Below are positions 9,669-15,246 of a stretch of DNA of 23,034 bases, piece by piece. Within the stretch, counting starts at the first letter, position 1. Each line of letters opens with the position of its first letter. This DNA comes from an uncultured Bacteroidota bacterium. Its GTDB lineage: Bacteria > Bacteroidota > Bacteroidia > Chitinophagales > Chitinophagaceae. Where the stretch lies: contig CAIWKU010000257.1 of NCBI GenBank assembly GCA_903913355.1, positions 1 to 23,034 of the forward strand, read 5' to 3'. The notes under the pieces were generated by a model. It did not search any database, was not told the origin of the DNA, and saw only the letters and a list, made by a program, of their open reading frames with translations. Both the position numbers and the translations under genes were made by a program.

Positions 9669-9688
9669 CTTTATAAAAATAATAGAGT

Positions 9689-10123
9689 ATGGGAGTAGCA
9701 GATCAATTGGCACAACGCCACGCAGAAAAAGCAGCTGCAAATTTACAGGCCGGCAAAGCATTTTTAGACAAGAACAAAGAAAGGCCTGAAGTAACCAGTT
9801 TGCCTAGCGGTTTGCAATATGAGGTATTGGTTTCAGGAGCAGGAGAAAAACCCAAAGCACATAATGAAGTTACCTGTCACTATCATGGAACACTGATTGA
9901 TGGAACTATTTTCGATAGTTCTGTTCAACGGGGCAGACCTGCTTCTTTTCCATTAAATCGTGTGATTAAAGGTTGGACAGAAGGACTGCAGTTAATGCCT
10001 ACCGGAAGTAAATGGCGATTCTTTATACCCGCAGATCTGGGATATGGTGAGCGGCAGGTGAGTGCTGAGATTGGTCCTAACAGCACACTAATTTTTGATG
10101 TAGAGTTGATCAGTTTTATCTAG
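9689..10123 (+). CDS. FKBP-type peptidyl-prolyl cis-trans isomerase
   Basis: A 144-residue isomerase that speeds rotation of Xaa-Pro bonds during protein folding. Residues 1-35 are a short helical, alanine/lysine-rich extension like the tail of the dimerisation region in FkpA/FklB proteins; residues about 40-144 are the FKBP domain. The active-site set known from FKBP12 is present: Tyr65, Phe75-Asp76, Phe87, Val92-Ile93, Trp96, Tyr119 and Phe136. No signal peptide or lipobox is seen, so it is predicted cytoplasmic, unlike many exported Bacteroidota FKBPs. The ATG at 9689 is the only reasonable start. It may be co-transcribed with the upstream ABC-F gene or use its own promoter near the palindrome at 9654. 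It converges on the next gene with a 27-base gap and no clear terminator. Confidence 0.93.
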   Translation: MGVADQLAQRHAEKAAANLQAGKAFLDKNKERPEVTSLPSGLQYEVLVSGAGEKPKAHNEVTCHYHGTLIDGTIFDSSVQRGRPASFPLNRVIKGWTEGLQLMPTGSKWRFFIPADLGYGERQVSAEIGPNSTLIFDVELISFI

Positions 10124-10150
10124 AATAGAAATTGAACTAATGCATAAGAT

Positions 10151-10501
10151 TTAATCCTGAGTAATAAACTCCAGGAATGAATCTTTTGTCCAGTTGTCTT
10201 TCTCTTCTATCCAGATACAAACATGGTCCTTCATGCCGGAAAGAATCTGCCAGGCCTGGTTATGAATGTCTGGTTCATTTTTGGGCTTCTTGGAAGAAGT
10301 ATCTTTCCCGAGTTTGGCTATGATTTTTCCATTTTTTTTCCGGAATGTATCATTAAAATATTTTCCGATTGGGGCATTCTTTTTTCCGAATAAACAGTTG
10401 CCCAATACAAGGCCAATTACTTTTTCCTGACGGGTGTCAAGAATGATATTCTGGTATAAATAAGCTATCGTTTCTCCTGCCTTATCAACTATCGAAGTCA
10501 T
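10151..10501 (-). CDS. Small beta-flower-like protein of unknown function
   Basis: A 116-residue protein without signal peptide or membrane segment. The first two thirds read as repeated short beta-hairpin units of the pattern D-x-x-G...AYLYQNIILD...EKVIGLVLGNCLFGK..IGKYFNDTFRKKNGKIIAKLG, which resembles the '4-fold beta flower' proteins found in Bacteroidota; this resemblance is from memory and is moderate. The C-terminal third (about 80-116) is different, with Trp-rich segments (NQAWQILSG, WIEEKDNW). Function is unknown. It is monocistronic by layout: it converges on the FKBP gene and its start is 169 bases from the alcohol dehydrogenase terminator hairpin. The ATG at 10501 is well placed. 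Confidence 0.72.
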   Translation of the reverse strand: MTSIVDKAGETIAYLYQNIILDTRQEKVIGLVLGNCLFGKKNAPIGKYFNDTFRKKNGKIIAKLGKDTSSKKPKNEPDIHNQAWQILSGMKDHVCIWIEEKDNWTKDSFLEFITQD

Positions 10502-10669
10502 ATTAGTATTTGGACTCGAAAGATATGGTAAGCTTTCAACGGAAGTTCAGGTATGAGATAAGATAATAATTAATTAATATGCTATTCATGTAAATAGACA
10601 TAAATTATCAAGGAAGATGAAAGGATATTAAAGGAACCAGGTATTTGTAATATTTTGTGAGTAATCAGG

Positions 10670-10720
10670 AATAAATAGAAAGCCACAGTCTGTTAACAGA
10701 ACTGTGGCTTTCTATTTATT
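10670..10720 (-). terminator. Rho-independent terminator of the alcohol dehydrogenase gene
   Basis: A perfect inverted repeat with 20-base arms, 10670-10689 and 10701-10720, separated by an 11-base loop (10690-10700) that itself contains the palindrome CTGTTAACAG. The stem has a GC-richer core (GCCACAG/CTGTGGC) flanked by A/T runs, so on the minus strand it ends in a T-rich stretch. The alcohol dehydrogenase stop codon (10719-10721) lies at the base of the stem. The symmetry would allow action in both directions, but no plus-strand gene ends here. Confidence 0.85.
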
Positions 10721-11765
10721 ATCTAAGTGATGCAATGTCAATTACAAATCGGTACCTCACATCTCCTTTGATCATTCTTTCATATGCTTCATTAATATCT
10801 TGGATTTTGATTACTTCCACATCAGAAACGATAGAATGTTCTGCGCAATAATCCAGCATTTCCTGGGTTTCTTTTATGCCACCTATTAATGATCCAATAA
10901 TGCTTCTTCTTTTTGCAATCAGGTTAAATGCGGGTACCTGGGATGGGGTAGGCGGAACTCCTACCACAATCATGGTTCCATTGGTACGTAATAGATTCAG
11001 GTAAGTGCTATAATCATGTTGTGCAGAAACTGTATTGAGAATAAAGTCAAAATGATTTTGCAGATTCTTCATAGTAGTCGGATCAGAGGTAAGGGCAAAA
11101 TGGTGTGCCCCCAATTTCTTCGCATCTGCTTCTTTTGAAGGAGAGGAACTCAGCATGGTTACTTCGGCACCAAATGATGCAGCAAACTTAACCGCCATAT
11201 GCCCTAGACCGCCTAAACCCAAAACGCCCACACGATGGCCTTTGCCTACACCAACATGTCGTAACGGAGAATAAGTAGTAATACCCGCGCAAAGCAAGGG
11301 TGCCACGCCTTCGAGTGGCAGTTTATCGGATACTTTCAGTGTATATTGTTCATCAACAACAATATGGTTGGAATAACCTCCATACGTAGGCAGGTTGGTT
11401 ATTTTTTCACGACCATTATACGTGCCTACCATGCCGTTATCACAATACTGTTCTAATCCGGCCTGACAATTGGGACAGGTTCGGCAGGAATCTACAAAAC
11501 AACCCACGCCGGCAAGATCACCTGCTTTGAATTTGGTAACATGGGCGCCGGTTTTGGTAACACGTCCAACTATTTCATGTCCTGGAACCATAGGATATAT
11601 CGATCCACCCCATTCATTACGAACCTGGTGAATATCAGAATGACATACACCACAGTAAAGAATTTCTATCTGTACATCATGCGGTCCGGGATCCCTTCTT
11701 TCAAATCGGAATGGCCCGAGTGGGGAAGTAGCTGCTTCGGCAGCATATGCTTTTGTTTCTATCAT
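10719..11765 (-). CDS. Zinc-dependent NAD(P) alcohol dehydrogenase, YahK/CAD-like
   Basis: A 348-residue medium-chain dehydrogenase that interconverts aldehydes and alcohols, probably with NADPH. Catalytic zinc ligands are Cys41 (CGVCHSD), His63-Glu64 (PGHEIVG) and Cys159 (LLCAGIT). The structural zinc site is Cys94, Cys97, Cys100 and Cys108. The Rossmann motif is G183-L-G-G-L-G188, followed by a serine-rich turn (LSSSPSK) that suggests NADP(H), as in the cinnamyl-alcohol/YahK branch. All key residues are present and the length is normal. It is transcribed away from the aldo/keto reductase across a 121-base gap and ends in a strong hairpin, so it is probably a single-gene unit. Likely role is broad aldehyde reduction or detoxification; the true substrate is not visible. 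Confidence 0.93.
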   Translation of the reverse strand: MIETKAYAAEAATSPLGPFRFERRDPGPHDVQIEILYCGVCHSDIHQVRNEWGGSIYPMVPGHEIVGRVTKTGAHVTKFKAGDLAGVGCFVDSCRTCPNCQAGLEQYCDNGMVGTYNGREKITNLPTYGGYSNHIVVDEQYTLKVSDKLPLEGVAPLLCAGITTYSPLRHVGVGKGHRVGVLGLGGLGHMAVKFAASFGAEVTMLSSSPSKEADAKKLGAHHFALTSDPTTMKNLQNHFDFILNTVSAQHDYSTYLNLLRTNGTMIVVGVPPTPSQVPAFNLIAKRRSIIGSLIGGIKETQEMLDYCAEHSIVSDVEVIKIQDINEAYERMIKGDVRYRFVIDIASLR

Positions 11766-11769
11766 AATA

Positions 11770-11795
11770 AATTGTTTTTAATGGTAACAATTACC
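11770..11795. promoter_or_regulatory. Overlapping inverted repeats in the divergent ADH/AKR region
   Basis: Two overlapping dyads lie within 30 bases of the alcohol dehydrogenase start: AATTGTT (11770-11776) with AACAATT (11786-11792), and GGTAA-CAA-TTACC (11783-11795). Their position between two divergent oxidoreductase genes suits a shared operator. No regulator gene is adjacent, and the sequence is AT-rich, so this is tentative. Confidence 0.3.
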
Positions 11796-11886
11796 CTTTT
11801 ATTTTGTTTGAAGCTACGATAAAAAAAGAGTAGAAAAATAAACTCATTTTCTATTGTATTTGCTGAACTTTACACAAATAAACTTT

Positions 11887-12876
11887 ATGAAGAAAATTGC
11901 TTTGGGTTCAGAAGGAATTATGGCATCGCAATTGGGATTAGGTTGCATGGGAATGAGTGAATTTTATGGTGCAACAAATGATGCAGAAAGTATAGAGGTT
12001 TTACACAGAGCCATAGAATTAGGGATTTCCTTTTGGGATACCGCTGATATATATGGGCCATTCAAAAATGAAGAACTTTTGCATAAAGCTTTGGTGGGTA
12101 AAAGAGACCTGGTTACATTAGCCACAAAATTCGGAATTCTTCGCGATCCAAAAGACCCATCTGTTCGCGGATTCAGCGGTAAACCAGCTTATGTGCAGTC
12201 AGCTTGTGAAGCAAGCCTGAAAAGGCTGGGGGTAGAGGTGATTGACCTATACTATCTGCACAGAGTAGATCCGGATACACCCATTGAAGAAACGGTTGGC
12301 GCAATGGGGGAACTAGTAAAACAGGGGAAAGTTCGGGGAATAGGCTTGAGTGAGGTATCTGCTGAAACGTTGAAAAAAGCGCATGCTATTTTCCCGATTT
12401 CTGCTGTACAAAGCGAGTATTCATTATGGACAAGAGATCCTGAAGATGCCGTTTTGGAAACATGTAAATCGCTGGGAATTGGGTTTGTTGCATACAGTCC
12501 TTTGGGACGTGGTTTCTTAACAGGGCAGCTCAAAAAATTTGATGATTTTGCCCCAGATGATTTTCGAAGATTTAATCCAAGATTTCAGGGAGAAAATTTT
12601 GCAAAAAATCTGGAACTGGTTGTTAAAATAGAAGAGATGGCTGCAAATAAAAACTGCACGGCTTCTCAATTGGCATTGGCATGGGTAATGGCGCAAGGAG
12701 ATAATATTTTCCCGATACCAGGCACCAAAAGGATTCAGTATCTGGAAGAAAATTTCGGGGCATTGCGTGTATCACTTTCTACGGAAGAACTCAAAAAAAT
12801 TGACGAAATATTTCCTAAAAATGCAGCATCTGGAACAAGGTATGCTTCTAATATGATGGGAAGGTTAAATGCATAG
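11887..12876 (+). CDS. Aldo/keto reductase
   Basis: A 329-residue NADPH-dependent reductase with the TIM-barrel fold, of the IolS/YakC-like group. The catalytic tetrad is complete: Asp51 and Tyr56 (WDTADIYG), Lys81 (LATKFG) and His125 (YYLHRVD). The cofactor-binding end has FVAYSPLGRGFLTG and IPGTKR. The frame extends 11 codons upstream to a TTG at 11854, but the ATG at 11887 gives the usual N-terminus (MKKIALGSEGIMASQLGLGC) and is preferred. It is divergent from the alcohol dehydrogenase and may share its control region; together they could handle reactive aldehydes, which is inference. It converges on the serine hydrolase with a 29-base gap holding only a weak 6-base-arm hairpin. Confidence 0.93.
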   Translation: MKKIALGSEGIMASQLGLGCMGMSEFYGATNDAESIEVLHRAIELGISFWDTADIYGPFKNEELLHKALVGKRDLVTLATKFGILRDPKDPSVRGFSGKPAYVQSACEASLKRLGVEVIDLYYLHRVDPDTPIEETVGAMGELVKQGKVRGIGLSEVSAETLKKAHAIFPISAVQSEYSLWTRDPEDAVLETCKSLGIGFVAYSPLGRGFLTGQLKKFDDFAPDDFRRFNPRFQGENFAKNLELVVKIEEMAANKNCTASQLALAWVMAQGDNIFPIPGTKRIQYLEENFGALRVSLSTEELKKIDEIFPKNAASGTRYASNMMGRLNA

Positions 12877-12905
12877 CGTAAATAGGGATTAGCTATTTCA
12901 CTTGG

Positions 12906-14171
12906 TTATTGATAGTTGAACTTGAAACGATCAAGGTTCGGAAAATACTTACGTTTTCTGTTTTTATCATACTGATAAATGATTTCACCGATCTCTTTAA
13001 AAAACGGGTAGCCTATTTCGGTATACTCATACTTGTCATCATTCAATATACCATCCCGGTTTACATAGATCACCGCACTGATCATGAACTCTGTTTTGCT
13101 GTTGAAATCAACAATGTATGCTGCATCTGTGAGGTAGCCATATGACCATCCCGGTTTATTAAATATGCGGATATGGGAAGGGATTTTTTGCTTCCCCGAT
13201 TTGAACAAAAAGAATTTGGTATAACTGTCAAAATATTCAGTGGTATCATACTTCGGGTAATGGCTTTCTGAAGGATACTCAGAAAGATATTGAAGTAAAA
13301 ACTGTTCATCCTCATTGCTGATATGGAAGCACTCAGTTAGTTTTACAGATGCTGGAAACAAAACCGTTTGCAGCATTTTTTGTAAGCTTTCAAGCGGTAA
13401 ATTATTGTGTCGCGTAAAATCCATGGGAGCTTTGATCAGTGAATCATACCGATTGTAATAGCCATCACCAACCAATATTTGTTTAGAATAATCAAAAGGG
13501 ATGCTGCAATATGCAGGCGGCTGTTGATAAACCAGCGAATCGTTTCTAATAAACCTGATCGAATTGGTATGCCGGTTTTCCTCTTCAGTCATAGGCACAA
13601 ACCGTCTTACAATTCGGGTATTTGTGTACCCTTTTTCCCAAATTCGTTTATTTAGTAATTCCTGTCCGTCGAATTCATATAACCTGTTATAAGCATCGTT
13701 ATCACTTACCAAAAATATTTTTTTAATGTATTGTGCAATTGAGGGTAGACGATTCGAAGCGCTACTGTCTATGCTAACAACGGACTGCCCACTAAAGCTG
13801 CTGTCAGTAAGCATAGTAGTATACTTATTAACTCCCTTTGAAGCCAGTTCGTTTATTTTTTCAAGAGCAACCAGGGCAGTAGGTAGTTTAACCGTTGATG
13901 CTGGATTGAAATATCGGTTGGCATCAACATGAAAGTAATGTTGAGTGAAATGAGGTTGATTATTGCGATCACGATTGATTTCTGTATAAATTATCTGGTA
14001 TTGAAAGCTATCCGGGTGGTTTAATATATTTAAAAGAAGGGGAGACGCTTTGGATCGAAGTAATGATTCCAGCCAGAGATCATTTTTTTCTTGGGAATAG
14101 GATATCGTATAAAAGCAAAAAGCATAGATAAAGTAACAAAGCCTAAGATATCGATTTTTAGCATTGTGCAT
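12906..14171 (-). CDS. Exported serine hydrolase, class A beta-lactamase fold
   Basis: A 421-residue protein with an N-terminal signal sequence (hydrophobic stretch about 11-25 ending SYSQ), so exported to the periplasm or lipid-anchored surface; no lipobox cysteine is obvious. Penicilloyl-serine-transferase motifs are recognisable: Ser92-x-x-Lys95 (ASTVK), Ser156-Asp157-Asn158 (VSDNDAYN) 64 residues later as in class A enzymes, and a third motif K339-P340-G341 (NKPGWSYG) in place of K-T-G. It is much longer than a true class A enzyme (about 290 residues); extra sequence lies between motifs 2 and 3. I could not identify the Glu166 equivalent. It may be a beta-lactamase-like hydrolase of unknown substrate rather than a resistance enzyme. 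It appears monocistronic; the 80 bases upstream show no clear promoter. Confidence 0.82.
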   Translation of the reverse strand: MHNAKNRYLRLCYFIYAFCFYTISYSQEKNDLWLESLLRSKASPLLLNILNHPDSFQYQIIYTEINRDRNNQPHFTQHYFHVDANRYFNPASTVKLPTALVALEKINELASKGVNKYTTMLTDSSFSGQSVVSIDSSASNRLPSIAQYIKKIFLVSDNDAYNRLYEFDGQELLNKRIWEKGYTNTRIVRRFVPMTEEENRHTNSIRFIRNDSLVYQQPPAYCSIPFDYSKQILVGDGYYNRYDSLIKAPMDFTRHNNLPLESLQKMLQTVLFPASVKLTECFHISNEDEQFLLQYLSEYPSESHYPKYDTTEYFDSYTKFFLFKSGKQKIPSHIRIFNKPGWSYGYLTDAAYIVDFNSKTEFMISAVIYVNRDGILNDDKYEYTEIGYPFFKEIGEIIYQYDKNRKRKYFPNLDRFKFNYQ

Positions 14172-14251
14172 ACAAAATAGTTATCAGTTACAATTTACAT
14201 TCAAGAGTCAAACCGTTGTTCTTTACAGTTGATTTAGAAATTTTCAAAAAG

Positions 14252-14560
14252 TTAAGTTAGTTTCTTTTCACTGTTTTTTATTCTTTTCTGATTTTTTGAC
14301 TGATTCAATATTGCTGCCGCTTCAATCAGTTTTACAAATTTTTCATACAGAAGCAGAATTGCTGTTTTCTCCTCAGTGCTGAGTTCTTCAGAAAAATTGC
14401 TGGTTACGGTTGATTTTAGCCAGTTCCAGAGTATCTCTTTTACTTGTTCGGGTTTTGCAAAATCAAATAGTTCATAAATCACCAGCATCGGATCAATTGT
14501 TTGTTCATTTCGGAGTTTGTTAGAAATTGGTAACGGTCTCGTCTTCTTTCGTAAAGCCAT
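14252..14560 (-). CDS. Small hypothetical protein
   Basis: A 102-residue protein I do not recognise. It is predicted mostly helical, without signal peptide or membrane segment. The N-terminus is basic (MALRKKTRPLP), the middle hydrophobic-amphipathic (MLVIYELFDFAKPEQVKEIL, EEKTAILLLYEKFVKLIEAA) and the C-terminus lysine-rich (NQKRIKNSEKKL). The ATG at 14560 opens a clean frame and the composition looks protein-like, so I judge it real. It is divergent from the XRE-like regulator across 234 bases and lies 80 bases from the serine hydrolase start on the same strand. The layout hints that the regulator could control it, but nothing in the protein shows a function. Confidence 0.6.
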   Translation of the reverse strand: MALRKKTRPLPISNKLRNEQTIDPMLVIYELFDFAKPEQVKEILWNWLKSTVTSNFSEELSTEEKTAILLLYEKFVKLIEAAAILNQSKNQKRIKNSEKKLT

Positions 14561-14714
14561 TTTCTTTTTTTTATAGGGAGCCGGTCTTTTACGAAGAAAG
14601 TGTATATAGGGAAATTTGCCGATAATCTATAGGATGCTCCTGTTAAAAAATGAAGGCAAATTCAGGTATAAACCGCAATAAACGGTTCATGGGAATTTTG
14701 TTATTTCGTAAAAA

Positions 14715-14728
14715 TGTATTTGAATACA
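14715..14728. promoter_or_regulatory. Inverted repeat in the divergent region before the XRE regulator
   Basis: TGTATT-TG-AATACA: perfect 6-base arms with a 2-base centre, about 66 bases before the regulator ATG, in the 234-base divergent gap 14561-14794. The form suits a dimeric helix-turn-helix operator. A second, weaker dyad AACCG/CGGTT lies further left, near 14675-14695. Tentative. Confidence 0.35.
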
Positions 14729-14747
14729 ATACTAAACATTACTGAAA

Positions 14748-14781
14748 TATTTTCTAAATAATTCATCAACTATTTTCTAAA
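14748..14781 (+). repeat. Two direct repeats of an 11-base motif before the XRE regulator
   Basis: TATTTTCTAAA occurs at 14748-14758 and again exactly at 14771-14781, 23 bases start to start (about two helical turns), with the second copy ending 13 bases before the regulator ATG at 14795. Same-face spacing close to a start codon suits an autoregulatory binding site, possibly overlapping the promoter. No clear TAnnTTTG element is seen here. Confidence 0.45.
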
Positions 14782-14794
14782 GTATTTATACCTA

Positions 14795-15211
14795 ATGCGA
14801 CTAATCGAAAGACTACAGCAATACCTGGAATACAGCAAAATAAGCGCGTATGCTTTTGAGCGGACTTGTGATGTCTCTAATGGATACCTGGGTAAACAAT
14901 TAAAAGGGAAGGGGGCAGTAGGGTCTGATATATTGGAAAGGATAAAATCTAATTATACTGATCTGAGTCTAATATGGTTGGTGACAGGCAGAGGAAGCAT
15001 GATTCTTTCTCCAGCAGAAAATAGTAACCAGCAGAAAATATCAGAGCTAAACGAAGAACAGCATATCTATTTTACTTCTAAAGACGAAGTCATTCATTTG
15101 TTAAATAAACAGGTAGCCAGGTTAGAGTCGTCCATAAAGGACAAAGATAAAATCATTGCCTTGCTGGAAATTGAGCTTCGGCAGTTGTCTTTATATAAAA
15201 AAATCCGCTGA
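14795..15211 (+). CDS. XRE/CI-like helix-turn-helix regulator with coiled-coil tail
   Basis: A 138-residue DNA-binding protein. Residues 1-70 resemble the phage-CI-like XRE domain common in Bacteroidota: MRLIERLQQYLEYSKISAYA, then the recognition region FERTCDVSNGYLGKQLKGKG (about 21-40), GSDILERIKSNY, and the closing LSLIWLVTGRGSMIL (58-71), equivalent to the usual 'LNWLLTGEG' box. A flexible stretch (72-92) leads to a helical tail (about 95-135) with heptad-like leucine/isoleucine spacing, a likely dimerising coiled coil. There is no peptidase or sensor domain, so it is not a LexA-type self-cleaving repressor. Repeats just upstream suggest autoregulation, and the divergent small gene is a possible target. 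Its last codons lie in the terminator stem at 15190-15236. No other phage-like gene is nearby. Confidence 0.82.
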   Translation: MRLIERLQQYLEYSKISAYAFERTCDVSNGYLGKQLKGKGAVGSDILERIKSNYTDLSLIWLVTGRGSMILSPAENSNQQKISELNEEQHIYFTSKDEVIHLLNKQVARLESSIKDKDKIIALLEIELRQLSLYKKIR

Positions 15212-15236
15212 GGAACAGCGGATTTTTTTATATAAA
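15190..15236. terminator. Bidirectional rho-independent terminator between the XRE gene and gcvP
   Basis: A perfect inverted repeat with 21-base arms (15190-15210 and 15216-15236) and a 5-base loop AGGAA. The stem core ATCCGCTG/CAGCGGAT is flanked by seven A on one side and seven T on the other, giving a textbook intrinsic terminator in both directions. The plus-strand stop codon TGA (15209-15211) sits at the loop; the gcvP stop is 10 bases beyond the right arm. One hairpin thus serves both convergent genes. Confidence 0.92.
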
Positions 15237-15246
15237 ACTGGATAAA

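Noticed and set aside
12880..12898. AAATAG/CTATTT hairpin between the convergent aldo/keto reductase and serine hydrolase genes
   Set aside because: Six-base, mostly A/T arms and no T-run; not a convincing terminator.
14252..15211. Prophage or integrative-element remnant around the CI-like regulator
   Set aside because: No integrase, structural phage gene, tRNA or attachment-site repeat is present, and flanking genes are housekeeping.
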